Source of the DNA: Paenibacillus sp. FSL R5-0912
GTDB lineage: Bacteria; Bacillota; Bacilli; Paenibacillales; Paenibacillaceae
DNA length: 64,000 nt
Assembly (NCBI RefSeq): GCF_000758605.1
Contig: NZ_CP009282.1
Coordinates: 1,240,001-1,304,000, forward strand
Direction: 5' to 3'
Program-made: the position numbers and the translations under genes
In this document: piece after piece, positions 17,296 through 26,181 of the stretch
Layout: each line of letters starts with the position of its first letter
How positions within the stretch are numbered: the first letter of the stretch is position 1
Notes under the pieces: model-generated
What the model saw: only the letters and a program-made list of their open reading frames with translations
Told to the model about the DNA's origin: nothing
Database searches by the model: none

Positions 17296-18285
17296 TTATC
17301 CGCGTAAAATGTTCTCAATCTGCTCCAGCTCTTCTGCACTCAGCTCAGGCGCATTCAGGGAAGCTACAGCATCTTCGATCTGGCTGACTTTGCTCGCGCC
17401 GATCAGGGCGGAGGTCACTTTGCCGCCGCGGAGTACCCAGGATAAGGCGAGCTGGGACATCTTCTGTCCGCGGGCTGCGGCAATATCGTTCAGCTTGCTT
17501 ACCTTGGCGATCACCTCGGCCGTGATTTCCTTCTCGGAGAGGAACACGCTTGGTCCGGCTGCGCGGGAATCCGCGGTAATGCCTTTCAGGTAACGGTCGG
17601 TCAGGATACCCTTTTGCAGCGGAGAGAAGGCGATAGTGCCGATGCCTTCTTCAGCCAGCACATCCTGCAGCCCGTCTTCGATCCAGCGTGACATCATCGA
17701 ATAGTTCGGCTGATGAATCAGGCAGGGAGTGCCGAGACGGCGGAGAATCTGCGCGGCTTCACGCGCCTCTTCAGGCTTGTAGTTCGAAATACCGACATAC
17801 AGCGCTTTGCCCTGGCGTACTAACAGATCCAGTGCAGACATGGTTTCTTCGAGCGGCGTATTCGGATCTGGACGGTGGTGATAGTAGATATCCACATAAT
17901 CCAGGCCGAGCCGCTTCAGGCTCTGATCGAGACTGGACACGAGATACTTCTTGGAGCCCCATTCGCCGTACGGGCCGGGCCACATATAGTAGCCGGCTTT
18001 GCTGGAGATGATCAGCTCATCGCGGTACGCGGCGAGATCCTTCTTCAGAATCTGCCCGAAGCTCTCTTCGGCGGTGCCTGCGGGCGGACCGTAGTTATTG
18101 GCGAGATCGAAGTGGGTAATCCCCAGGTCGAAAGCGCGGCGGACCATGGCCCGGCCGTTCTCGAACACATCGTTGCCGCCGAAATTATGCCAGAGTCCAA
18201 GCGAAATCGCCGGGAGCAGCAGGCCGCTGCGGCCGGTGCGGTTATATTTCATAGTGTCATAGCGTTCAGGACTAGCGGTATACAT
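17296..18285 (-). CDS. Aldo/keto reductase, YghZ/KvbA type
   Basis: This 329-residue protein resembles the YghZ (L-glyceraldehyde 3-phosphate reductase) and potassium-channel beta-subunit group. Features are LPAISLGLWHNFGG near the N-terminus, FDLANNYGPPAGTAEE (Asp, Tyr), ISSKAGYYMWPGPYGEWGS with the YghZ-type insertion, and IYYHHRPDPNTPLEE. It likely detoxifies aldehydes. The ATG at 18285 follows ACAGGAGGAATA. An AraC regulator lies upstream on the same strand, 159 bases away. Confidence 0.92.
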   Translation of the reverse strand: MYTASPERYDTMKYNRTGRSGLLLPAISLGLWHNFGGNDVFENGRAMVRRAFDLGITHFDLANNYGPPAGTAEESFGQILKKDLAAYRDELIISSKAGYYMWPGPYGEWGSKKYLVSSLDQSLKRLGLDYVDIYYHHRPDPNTPLEETMSALDLLVRQGKALYVGISNYKPEEAREAAQILRRLGTPCLIHQPNYSMMSRWIEDGLQDVLAEEGIGTIAFSPLQKGILTDRYLKGITADSRAAGPSVFLSEKEITAEVIAKVSKLNDIAAARGQKMSQLALSWVLRGGKVTSALIGASKVSQIEDAVASLNAPELSAEELEQIENILRG

Positions 18286-18444
18286 ATTATTCCTCCTGTA
18301 ATTTGTTGGTTAGTGTGTTCTGTGATTAATGTGTACAAACTGGCGCTCCCTATCCGGGGAATGTTAGCGTTTGCTTCTCAGGGCAGGGCACGTCCTTATT
18401 GTAGCGAATCCGTGGGGATAATCGTATGTCAGCATGGATGAAGT

Positions 18445-19290
18445 TTATAGAACAATGTCAGTATCCGTGTGGCGGATGCGGTATTCTTTGGGGGGGCAGC
18501 CTTTAACCTTTTTGAACATACGGGAAAAGAGCAGTGCATCCTGATACCCGACCGAATGCGAGATCTCGCCGATGGTGCAGCTGGTCTCGGTCAGCAATTC
18601 GCAGGCCTTGGCAATCCGGAAATTAAGCAGATACTGCTGCGGCGGCAGACCGATCGTCCGTTTGAACAGCGTGGACAGATACTTGCGGTCCAGCTTCAAG
18701 GAAGCGGACATGCTCTCCACGGTGACATTCTCACAGTAATGGGCATGCAGGTAGTGGAGGCATTGCTCGACATAGACACTCTTTTGACGCGGAATCACCA
18801 GGTTGGCAGTGGCCGGAACCGTGCGCAGCAGCAGGGAGAAGAACTCATAGAGGATTACCTTGAGCGGCAGATCCAGCATATCCTGGCAATCAGCGGCTTC
18901 AGACAGCTTCTCGAATAGAGACGGCATGAGCTCTTGATCCATCGGGAACACCGGCTGCTCCGGCGACAGCGACGTCCGCGACAGCAGATATCCGGCTTCT
19001 TCTCCGGTAAAAGCAATCCATGAGTAGGTCCAGGGACTGTCCGGGTCTGCGGCATAATGCGTCACAACATGGGGATAGGTGAGGAAGGCTTGTCCTGCCC
19101 CCAGCGTGTGGCTCGCTTCCCCGACAACGACTTTGCCGGTGCCTTCGTGAATGAAGTGGATTTTGTACAAATCACGGACCCCGGGTCCGACGGAATGGCC
19201 GGGTGCGCATTGCTCCTGTCCCCAATAATGGAGATGGAGATCGGGACTGGTGCGGTGTGGACGATGGGAATTATATTTGAATATGGCCAT
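18445..19290 (-). CDS. AraC family transcriptional regulator
   Basis: This 281-residue protein has an AraC-type N-terminal ligand-binding cupin (YKIHFIHEGTGKVVVG, FLTYPHVVTHY) and a C-terminal two-HTH domain (VTVESMSASLKLDRKYLST and CTIGEISHSVGYQDALLFSR). Most likely it controls a sugar-related promoter; the adjacent aldo/keto reductase is a candidate target but nothing in the sequence proves it. Confidence 0.9.
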   Translation of the reverse strand: MAIFKYNSHRPHRTSPDLHLHYWGQEQCAPGHSVGPGVRDLYKIHFIHEGTGKVVVGEASHTLGAGQAFLTYPHVVTHYAADPDSPWTYSWIAFTGEEAGYLLSRTSLSPEQPVFPMDQELMPSLFEKLSEAADCQDMLDLPLKVILYEFFSLLLRTVPATANLVIPRQKSVYVEQCLHYLHAHYCENVTVESMSASLKLDRKYLSTLFKRTIGLPPQQYLLNFRIAKACELLTETSCTIGEISHSVGYQDALLFSRMFKKVKGCPPKEYRIRHTDTDIVL

Positions 19291-19348
19291 GCTTCAGCCT
19301 CTTTCCTGTATAGGGAGTGTTCTTTGCCTAAAAAGCGTATATTCCCCA

Positions 19349-19507
19349 TTATACATCAGTTTCACCAAGGCTGATCAACCGCAAAATAACCCCATAAAGT
19401 GAGGCTCTGGCTTCGATGAATTGCTCAGGTACTTTACGGTGACCCCAAGGCAGATACACCGCAAAAAGTCCCGGCTCCGCTGAAAGGGAGGGGGACCTTA
19501 CGTACAT
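19349..19507 (-). other. Short open frame in gap, possible gene remnant
   Basis: A 52-codon minus-strand frame from ATG 19507 reads as protein-like sequence (GLFAVYLPWGHRKVPEQFI, SLYGVILRLISL). No ribosome site precedes it. It may be a gene remnant or part of a dispersed element. Nothing else is seen between the AraC gene and the ferredoxin gene. Confidence 0.25.
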
Positions 19508-19541
19508 ATTTCATAACACAGATGCCGGAGTTTCGGCAGGG

Positions 19542-19853
19542 TCAGGCTTCCATTTTGAGCATAACGAGCTCTTCCACGGGCACCCCGTTCACCAGATGCT
19601 CCTCCACAATGCGCGCCACATCATCGGTGGTTACATTGTAGTACCAGATTCCGTCAGGATACACGATGACAAAAGGGCCGTTGCCGCATAGGCCGAGGCA
19701 GCTGGTTTTGTTGATTTTGACCGTTTTGTTAATCCCGTGTTCCACCATCTGCTCTTTGAATTCCTGCATGACCTCTTCGACATCCTGGTTATTGCAGTGT
19801 TCGCTGCAGCAGAAAAGTAAATGCTTCTTGAGCACCTTCAAACGCATATTCAT
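19542..19853 (-). CDS. Thioredoxin-like [2Fe-2S] ferredoxin
   Basis: This 103-residue protein has the Cys pattern of the thioredoxin-fold 2Fe-2S ferredoxins related to the NuoE C-terminal domain: FCCSEHC (Cys15/16 and Cys20) and SCLGLCGNGP (Cys52, Cys56). It is a small cytoplasmic electron carrier of unknown partner. ATG 19853 is preceded by AGGGGGAACC; an in-frame ATG six bases later is possible. Confidence 0.88.
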   Translation of the reverse strand: MNMRLKVLKKHLLFCCSEHCNNQDVEEVMQEFKEQMVEHGINKTVKINKTSCLGLCGNGPFVIVYPDGIWYYNVTTDDVARIVEEHLVNGVPVEELVMLKMEA

Positions 19854-20226
19854 CGCGGTTCCCCCTAAATGATATCTGAGTGGCTGACCTGTCTTATGAG
19901 GAGTATAGTCTCTTTTGGCGGTGCTGTAATGTGGTTGAGCCCATTGTTCTAAAAGGCTTAATAAATGCCATGAGGAGGATAATTGGATGTGATCTATGCT
20001 GACTCCGAAACGGGAAATATGAGTAAAATGTGTCCGGGATGCAGGAGAAAATGCGCTTGGGAATTATTTCCCGGATTATTTCCTGTTTCATAAATAATTT
20101 TGAGGTTACGTTTACAGTTTTATAAAATATCAGTTTCGCGGATGCCTGTTTGGTTAAGTAAGGGATGTGAAAGTTAAAGTGAGACCAATCCTTATTCACA
20201 AAATAAGCTACCAGGAGGGAATCGTT
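19854..20226. other. Promoter-bearing gap before stress-protein gene
   Basis: No gene is seen in this 373-base divergent region. It is AT-rich near 20080-20160 and must contain the promoters of the ferredoxin and stress genes. A GTTTCA/GGTTAC pair with 13-base spacing near 20090 weakly resembles a sigma-B promoter, too weak to assert. CCAGGAGGGA before 20227 is the ribosome site. Confidence 0.4.
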
Positions 20227-21312
20227 ATGAATAAGAAAATTGTAGGTGTATTCTATACCGAGCATGAAGCTTCACGGGCCATTGAAGACTTGAAAAGTCA
20301 CGGGTTTCTGACAGAGGATATCTCAGTGATAGCGAGAAATAAACGGGATGTTGAAGCGATCAGTGATGAGACAGGAACCAAGGCGCCTGAGGGCATGGCA
20401 TCGGGTGCAGCAACAGGCGGTATACTCGGCGGTGTCACCGGGCTGCTGGCAGGCATCGGCGCGCTGGCGATACCGGGGATCGGGCCTATTATTGCTGCGG
20501 GACCAATTGCCGCGACATTGACGGGAGCAGCCGTAGGTGCAGGAACAGGCGGGCTTGTGGGCGGTCTGATCGGGCTGGGTATTCCGGAGGATGAAGCGGA
20601 GAGTTATGACAATTATGTGGATGAAGGGCGCATTCTGGTTATGGTTGATACAGATAACACGCGGGAAAGTGATGCATACTCGATATTCCGCAACCATAAT
20701 TCAGCGAACGCAGACCGTTATATGGATGATCCTAATACAACCGGCGATGCTGCGGATACCGCACGTCATTCGGTAACAGATACCGTGGATGCCGCGTTCA
20801 ACGGCTCGGGTCTTGAAGGCAGGGATGATACAGGGCTGGATACGATGAATTCGGCAACGGAGCATGATCTCCCGGGGACAAGAGCACTGGATGATGTGAA
20901 CCGGCCGGGAATGACGGGAGATGTATATTCCGGTACAGCGAATGGCATAGACGGGACGCTGGATCATACACGAACTGGCAGGTCCAATGATCTGGATGAA
21001 GACCGCAAGCTGCGTTTGCGTGAAGAACAGCTGGATGTATCCAAGAACAAGGTGCAGACAGGTGAGGTCAACGTACACAAGGAGATCATTGAAGAGCAGA
21101 AAATGATCAATGTCCCGGTGAGCGAGGAGCAGGTGGAGGTCCGCAAGAATACGGTCGATACCGGTGAAGTCGGAATTCACAAACGTGAGGTTCAGGGAAC
21201 CGAGCAGGTACAGGATACGGTCAGACGCGAGGAAGCGCGGGTCAACAAGAGCGGTGAGGTGAAGGTGGACGGCAGTGACGAGCTGCTGAGAGACCACAGC
21301 CGCAGCCGGTAA
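20227..21312 (+). CDS. General stress protein, 17M-like domain plus DUF2382/YsnF domain
   Basis: This 361-residue protein starts with a general-stress-17M-like domain (KKIVGVFYTEHEASRAIEDL), then a Gly/Ala-rich hydrophobic stretch (about residues 60-120) of the type found in such proteins, an acidic low-complexity linker, and a C-terminal YsnF/AvaK repeat (DUF2382) with paired motifs RLREEQLDVSKNKVQTGEV and EEQVEVRKNTVDTGEVGIH. The family is linked to envelope or desiccation stress; exact function is unknown. Start at ATG 20227 behind CCAGGAGGGA. Confidence 0.88.
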   Translation: MNKKIVGVFYTEHEASRAIEDLKSHGFLTEDISVIARNKRDVEAISDETGTKAPEGMASGAATGGILGGVTGLLAGIGALAIPGIGPIIAAGPIAATLTGAAVGAGTGGLVGGLIGLGIPEDEAESYDNYVDEGRILVMVDTDNTRESDAYSIFRNHNSANADRYMDDPNTTGDAADTARHSVTDTVDAAFNGSGLEGRDDTGLDTMNSATEHDLPGTRALDDVNRPGMTGDVYSGTANGIDGTLDHTRTGRSNDLDEDRKLRLREEQLDVSKNKVQTGEVNVHKEIIEEQKMINVPVSEEQVEVRKNTVDTGEVGIHKREVQGTEQVQDTVRREEARVNKSGEVKVDGSDELLRDHSRSR

Positions 21313-21430
21313 GAATCAGGGACGTTATGACGTGCTGACAGGCTAGATGACGGAATTTGTCATTAAAGCTAAAGCTAATGGGAACGGCTTTGCCGTCACT
21401 TTAAGCATGGAACTGTGTCAGCGAGATAAT

Positions 21431-21476
21431 AAAAGGGTTTCCGTGAAGTCCAGCCGGACTTCACGGAAACCCTTTT
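21431..21476. terminator. Strong bidirectional terminator
   Basis: AAAGGGTTTCCGTGAAGTC pairs perfectly with GACTTCACGGAAACCCTTT around a five-base loop, with A-run and T-run on opposite sides. It ends both the stress gene and the convergent glpX operon. Confidence 0.95.
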
Positions 21477-21489
21477 GTATATCCAGATC

Positions 21490-22485
21490 CTACATAAAGG
21501 CCGCATTGGCTCTGGCCGGAATGACCTCCGGGATGTCCTTGCCCGGCAGGAAATGAATGCTGCGGATGTAGCGGATCGTGCGGCTCTGCGCCCGCATGAT
21601 CACCGAATGGGTCTCGGCGCGTTCCTTGCCGATGAAGCGGACGCCGCTGAGGAACTCGCCGGAGGTTACCCCGGTGGCGGCGAAGATGACATCGCCGGTG
21701 CCGACCATATCCTCCATGGACAGCACCCGTGCCGGATTGTCCAGGCCCATCTGCAGGCAGCGCTGCATCTCGAAGGGGCCTTCGGGCAGCAGCCTGCCCT
21801 GAAGCTCGCCGCCCAGGCAGCGCAGTGCGGCAGCGGCGAGGACACCTTCCGGTGCTCCCCCGGAGCCCATGTACAGATCTACATCGCTGTCCGGCAGCGC
21901 AGCGGCTATTGCCCCGGCGACATCGCCGTGATTGATCAGCTTGATGCGCACGCCTGCTTCACGCAGGATGCTGATTAAGCCTTCATGCCGCTTGCGGTCC
22001 AGCACCATCACCGTCAGCTCGGAGAGCGCTTTGCCGGTGATCATGCCGGCTTTGCGCAGCGTTACTTCGGCCGGTTCGTCCAGGCTTAGCTTACCGGCCA
22101 GCTCCGGTCCGCAGGCCAGCTTCTCCATATAGATATCCGGCGCATGCAGCAGGCTGCCCTTGTCAGCAATTGCAATCACCGACTGTGCATTATGCAGTCC
22201 GCAGGCGACGACCTCGGTCCCTTCCAGCGGATCTACCGCTACATCGACTGAAGGCCCGCTCTGGTTACCGACACGTTCTCCGATATAGAGCATCGGCGCC
22301 TCATCCATCTCGCCTTCGCCGATCACCACGGTTCCGTCAATGGAGACAGAATCGAACATGGAACGGATTGCGGTTGTGGCAGCATCATCTGCCGCATTCT
22401 TGTCGCCCCGGCCAATCCAGCGTGCTGAGGATAAAGCACCCAATTCAGTGACCCGTACAATTTCCAGTGCCAATTCGCGTTCCAT
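21490..22485 (-). CDS. glpX: Fructose-1,6-bisphosphatase, class II
   Basis: This 331-residue enzyme dephosphorylates fructose-1,6-bisphosphate in gluconeogenesis. Motifs are WIGRGDKNAADDAA near the N-terminus, VVIGEGEMDEAPMLYIGE with metal-binding acidic residues, and DPLEGTEVVACG. Length matches GlpX (about 330). ATG 22485 follows CTGGAGGGAATC. It is the last gene of a run ccpN-yqfL-glpX, linking the enzyme to the repressor and kinase that control gluconeogenic flux. Confidence 0.95.
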   Translation of the reverse strand: MERELALEIVRVTELGALSSARWIGRGDKNAADDAATTAIRSMFDSVSIDGTVVIGEGEMDEAPMLYIGERVGNQSGPSVDVAVDPLEGTEVVACGLHNAQSVIAIADKGSLLHAPDIYMEKLACGPELAGKLSLDEPAEVTLRKAGMITGKALSELTVMVLDRKRHEGLISILREAGVRIKLINHGDVAGAIAAALPDSDVDLYMGSGGAPEGVLAAAALRCLGGELQGRLLPEGPFEMQRCLQMGLDNPARVLSMEDMVGTGDVIFAATGVTSGEFLSGVRFIGKERAETHSVIMRAQSRTIRYIRSIHFLPGKDIPEVIPARANAAFM

Positions 22486-22519
22486 AATGATTCCCTCCAG
22501 TGTAGTTAGAATAGTTAGA

Positions 22520-23320
22520 TTAGATATATCCCATGATAATGCCGGCGGTTTCTTCAATCGCCTTATCCGTAATATCAATAACCGGGCAGCCCAGCTTGGC
22601 GAACAGTGTTGCCGCATATTCCATCTCTTCTGTAATGCGTTCGAGGCTGGCATATTGCGAGCCGGTAGGCAAACCCAGCATCTTCAGCCGCTCAGAGCGG
22701 ATCTTCAGCATGTACTCCGGCTTCATGGTCAGTCCGATGATCCGGTTCGGCGGCAGGCTCAGCAGCTGCTGCGGCGGACCGACCTCCGGGACAACCGGAT
22801 AATTCACCACCTTCTTACCGCGGTGGGCCAGAAAGATGCTGAGCGGTGTCTTCGAGGTGCGGGACATGCCGAGCAGAACAATATCTGCCTTAAGCATGGC
22901 CCCGAGATCACGTCCGTCATCACAGGCGACGGTGAATTCAATCGCCTCGATCCGGCTGAAATATTCCTCATCCAGCTGATGGAGCAGTCCGGGCCTGGCC
23001 TCCGGAGCATCATCGAAGGTATCGATGAAGGCCTGCATCATCGGGCCCATAATATCCACAATCCGCAGATCGAGGCGGACCGCCTCCTCGCGGATCATCT
23101 CCCGCAGCTCCGGCTGGACCAGGGTATAAGCTACGAAACCCTGAAGCTGGGCGGTCTCTTCCATTAATTTGCGCAGTTCATCTTCATGTCTGACATTGCC
23201 GTATCTTCTGATCGTGACACGCTGATTCTGAAATTGGTGAATGACGGCCTGCACGACAGCTTCCGCCGTATCTCCAATAGAATCCGAGCATATCGTAATG
23301 TAATGGGTGGATGGCTCCAT
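22520..23320 (-). CDS. yqfL: PPDK regulatory kinase/pyrophosphorylase (DUF299, YqfL)
   Basis: This 266-residue protein belongs to the bifunctional regulators of pyruvate phosphate dikinase or PEP synthase, which phosphorylate and dephosphorylate the target Thr. The N-terminal SDSIGDTAE and the central P-loop-like GMSRTSKTPLSIFLA are diagnostic. ATG 23320 follows GGAGGAATCG. It lies between ccpN and glpX, as ccpN-yqfL do in Bacillus subtilis, where the pair controls gluconeogenesis. Confidence 0.95.
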   Translation of the reverse strand: MEPSTHYITICSDSIGDTAEAVVQAVIHQFQNQRVTIRRYGNVRHEDELRKLMEETAQLQGFVAYTLVQPELREMIREEAVRLDLRIVDIMGPMMQAFIDTFDDAPEARPGLLHQLDEEYFSRIEAIEFTVACDDGRDLGAMLKADIVLLGMSRTSKTPLSIFLAHRGKKVVNYPVVPEVGPPQQLLSLPPNRIIGLTMKPEYMLKIRSERLKMLGLPTGSQYASLERITEEMEYAATLFAKLGCPVIDITDKAIEETAGIIMGYI

Positions 23321-23338
23321 GCTCTATCGATTCCTCCA

Positions 23339-23983
23339 TTATCCTTTGGCTTCAAGCTCGAGGAGAAGCTTCACGATGGAAGTCTTCGTGAGCCGCCCTA
23401 CTACGTCCAGACCTGAGCCGGACCCTTCCCCGCTGCGGGGAACAACTACCGGCAGACTGTCTACCTCGTGGTATATCATGCGCTGCGCGGCGTCAAGCAC
23501 CGTGTCATCGGGCGAAACAGTTACTACCTTGGGCTGGCGGGTCATGACCATGCTCACAGGCATGGTTACCGCTCCGGGATTACCGAGCGTGACCTTCAGG
23601 AAGTCCTTGCGCGAGGCGACACCGGTCAGCTTGCCGTCGCTATCACAAATGATCAGCGTACCGACATCCTGAAGAAACAGTGTAACTACAGCGTCCTGAA
23701 TCGTTGTATTCTCGCGGATAATGACCGGGATGCTCTGGATATCGCTAACCTTGGTATCCTGCAGCAGCCCCCGGCTGTTATGGCGCGCTGCAGCTTTGGT
23801 ACCGGGGAAGTAGCCGACCTTCGGCTTCGCATCGACATATTCGAGCATAACCAGGATAGACAAGTCCCCCCGGATGGTCGGCCGGCTCAGGCCCAGGCTT
23901 TCCGCGATTTGGTCTCCGGTAATCGGCGCTCTTTTTTTCACAATCTCAATAATTTGCAATTGCCGGGTTGTCAGTTCGATCAC
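23339..23983 (-). CDS. ccpN: CcpN-type gluconeogenesis repressor
   Basis: This 214-residue regulator has an N-terminal winged HTH (TTRQLQIIEIVKKRAPITGD, GLSRPTIRGDLSILV) and two CBS domains (about residues 75-205) that bind adenine nucleotides. In B. subtilis CcpN represses gapB and pckA in glycolytic growth. The start is GTG 23983, preceded by GGAGGAAAACT. The 18-base gap to yqfL supports one operon. Confidence 0.93.
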   Translation of the reverse strand: MIELTTRQLQIIEIVKKRAPITGDQIAESLGLSRPTIRGDLSILVMLEYVDAKPKVGYFPGTKAAARHNSRGLLQDTKVSDIQSIPVIIRENTTIQDAVVTLFLQDVGTLIICDSDGKLTGVASRKDFLKVTLGNPGAVTMPVSMVMTRQPKVVTVSPDDTVLDAAQRMIYHEVDSLPVVVPRSGEGSGSGLDVVGRLTKTSIVKLLLELEAKG

Positions 23984-24299
23984 AGTTTTCCTCCACTTTC
24001 CGGTTTACGTTATAGATACAGGCACTCCCTTGGCAGAAAAGGAGCACCGTGCGCCGATTCCCCCTCTTCATTCAGACGTCCTATTTGGAATTAAATTCCC
24101 TAACTTGCTTATATAATACGCAACAATGATCATAAATGCAATATATAGTACGTCATATATAATAATTTTCTGAAAAAAATAGGTAGCTTAATCAGATTTG
24201 CGTTAAGGAAAAAATAGAAAATTCTAATATATGGTATTTATTTAATGCTCTTTCCTCACATGTATGGTAAGGTTTGATCAGGCAAGGAGGTGTATTCAT
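23984..24299. other. AT-rich divergent promoter region
   Basis: No gene is seen. The stretch 24110-24250 is strongly AT-rich and must hold the promoters of the ccpN operon (minus) and the lipoprotein gene (plus). CAAGGAGGTG at 24281-24291 is the lipoprotein ribosome site. Confidence 0.5.
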
Positions 24300-24899
24300 T
24301 TGAGGAAATCATGCTTCGTTCTCATATGCGGGATAGTCATCCTAACGTTGTTATCTGCCGGATGCAGCAAGGACACCCCGAAGTACGCAGAATTGTTCAC
24401 ACAGGTGGAAGGGCACAGGGCTGTGTTCAACCAGCCGCTCGAAGACGGGCTTGCCGTTCTGGAAGTTACGGATGCTGTTGGGGAATTTGATCCGAATTTG
24501 GGTACAATCATGCAGGATGAGATCCTGACCGTCAATCCAATGGAGTTCATCCAGCAGATTACGGCAGATGTTACAACGGGTACAATCATTGGGTACCGGA
24601 TAGGGACGGTCTTCCCCAGATCGGACAGCGGTTATGAGGATGCAAGAGAGCTGGTGCGTGCTTTTCTGGACCAATACAAACCTGCGGACGCTGAAGAGAC
24701 TGACAAAGTCGAGCAATCCGTTCAATCTATTGACCGGATGGCCTTTCCGCTTAAGCCGCTGACAGGCTCAATCGAAGAATCCTGGGCATACGGCGAGGGT
24801 GAGAACAAGCTGTTTATCACCTACAGGATATCGAACAGTAACCAGAGTGATGAAGAATTGCCGCTGAATTTGTATTTCAGCTCTGTGGAGCAGCATTAA
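24300..24899 (+). CDS. Predicted lipoprotein of unknown function
   Basis: This 199-residue protein begins with a lipoprotein signal (basic start, hydrophobic core, LLSAGC with lipidated Cys22), so it should be anchored outside the membrane. TTG 24300 is chosen because AAGGAGGTG lies just upstream and the resulting signal is ideal; an upstream in-frame ATG at 24264 gives a poor signal. The mature part is acidic with no recognised domain. It is monocistronic and ends at a shared terminator. Confidence 0.75.
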   Translation: MRKSCFVLICGIVILTLLSAGCSKDTPKYAELFTQVEGHRAVFNQPLEDGLAVLEVTDAVGEFDPNLGTIMQDEILTVNPMEFIQQITADVTTGTIIGYRIGTVFPRSDSGYEDARELVRAFLDQYKPADAEETDKVEQSVQSIDRMAFPLKPLTGSIEESWAYGEGENKLFITYRISNSNQSDEELPLNLYFSSVEQH

Positions 24900-24946
24900 G
24901 GTTCATGGTGCTTGAGCCATATTTGAGCCATATATAAAGACAACAG

Positions 24947-24989
24947 AACAGCCCGGAGCCCTTTGATCAGGGTCCAGACTGTTTTTGTT
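24947..24989. terminator. Terminator shared by lipoprotein and EamA genes
   Basis: ACAG..GGA.CCCT pairs with AGGGTCC..CTGT around TTGATC, followed by TTTTTGTTT on the plus strand. It sits between two convergent genes. Confidence 0.75.
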
Positions 24990-25003
24990 TGGCACGGGCA
25001 GAG

Positions 25004-25954
25004 CTACTCCTGCGGAAGAGCTTCAATACTTGTTTTATGTAGTACGGGTATTGCCGGTTTTTGTTTGAAAATCAGCTGCTTCAGCGCGCCTGCATTCACA
25101 AGGACCGTGCCAGCGATAATGGTGAATACACCAAGCAGCGTTACCCAGGTTACCGTCTCGTTATAGAACAGGAAGCCCACCCCGACGGCAATCGGCGGAG
25201 AGATATACAGCCAGGTTGACGGAAAGACGGGATTCGTCTTGGAGACGAGCCAGTAGAACATGGTATGACCAACCATGGAGCCGACAACGGTCAGGTAGAG
25301 CAGGGAGCCTGCGGTTTTGAACGATAGCAGGAAGGAGGGATGCAGCGGCTCGGTAATCAGCGATATGATGAACAATAACGCTCCGCCGTACATCATCTGG
25401 GCCGCATTCAGTGCCACAGGTGATACTCCGGAGAAGGTAGTGGTTACTTTTTTGGAGTAGATCGCACCTGCCGCATAGCAGATTTCTCCGATCAGGACGA
25501 CAACACAGCCGATCAGCCAGAGCGGAGTGACATCAGCCGCAAGGCTGGGCAGCACAAGCAGCAGTACGCCGGTGAAGCCGATGATACAGCCGAACAGCGA
25601 GTAGCCAGGAGCCTTTTGCCGGAGAAAAGCCATCTGCATCAGCAGAATCATCATCGGCCCGGTTGCCGATAATACGGCCGCAAGTCCGGAGGATACATAT
25701 TGCTCGGCCCAGTAAAGTGCGGCGAAGGTGCCGAAGGTCAGCGTTGCTCCGGTGAACAGCATTTCCTTGCGCAGTAGCAGCGAGAAGCTGGCTTTGCCTT
25801 TCACTACCATGAACAGGAACAGCACCGCCCCTGCCGTGAAAAAACGAAGTCCCGCAGAGAAGAACGGCGGCGCTCCGGCGTCTACGCCGATTTTGATCGC
25901 GAGAAAGGTTGTGCCGAAGATCAGACAGACCAGTGAATAAGCTAACATAATCAT
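25004..25954 (-). CDS. EamA family (DMT) transporter
   Basis: This 316-residue membrane protein has ten hydrophobic helices arranged as two EamA repeats (about residues 3-135 and 150-290); FGTTFLAIKIGVDAG is a typical start. It is likely a metabolite or amino-acid exporter. It diverges from the MocR-type regulator at 26182, a common pairing in which the regulator controls the transporter. ATG 25954 is preceded by AAAGGGGCACGG. Confidence 0.9.
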   Translation of the reverse strand: MIMLAYSLVCLIFGTTFLAIKIGVDAGAPPFFSAGLRFFTAGAVLFLFMVVKGKASFSLLLRKEMLFTGATLTFGTFAALYWAEQYVSSGLAAVLSATGPMMILLMQMAFLRQKAPGYSLFGCIIGFTGVLLLVLPSLAADVTPLWLIGCVVVLIGEICYAAGAIYSKKVTTTFSGVSPVALNAAQMMYGGALLFIISLITEPLHPSFLLSFKTAGSLLYLTVVGSMVGHTMFYWLVSKTNPVFPSTWLYISPPIAVGVGFLFYNETVTWVTLLGVFTIIAGTVLVNAGALKQLIFKQKPAIPVLHKTSIEALPQE

Positions 25955-26181
25955 GTTTCCGTGCCCCTTTGTGGTGGTAATGTGGCAATCTCTTGAAGTA
26001 TTCTGTTAATCATATCCTCATAGGCGCAGAACAGATTGCGGAACACAGAACAGTTGCCGGGCGGAATGCTGTACAATAGGGCAAAGAGCAGTTGGCGAAA
26101 GTGTGCGCAGGAGTGAGCGGCGAGCGGTGAGCTGTGGGCAGCGGGGCGGCTGTGAGTATATTGTGGAGAGGGCGGGGGTAT

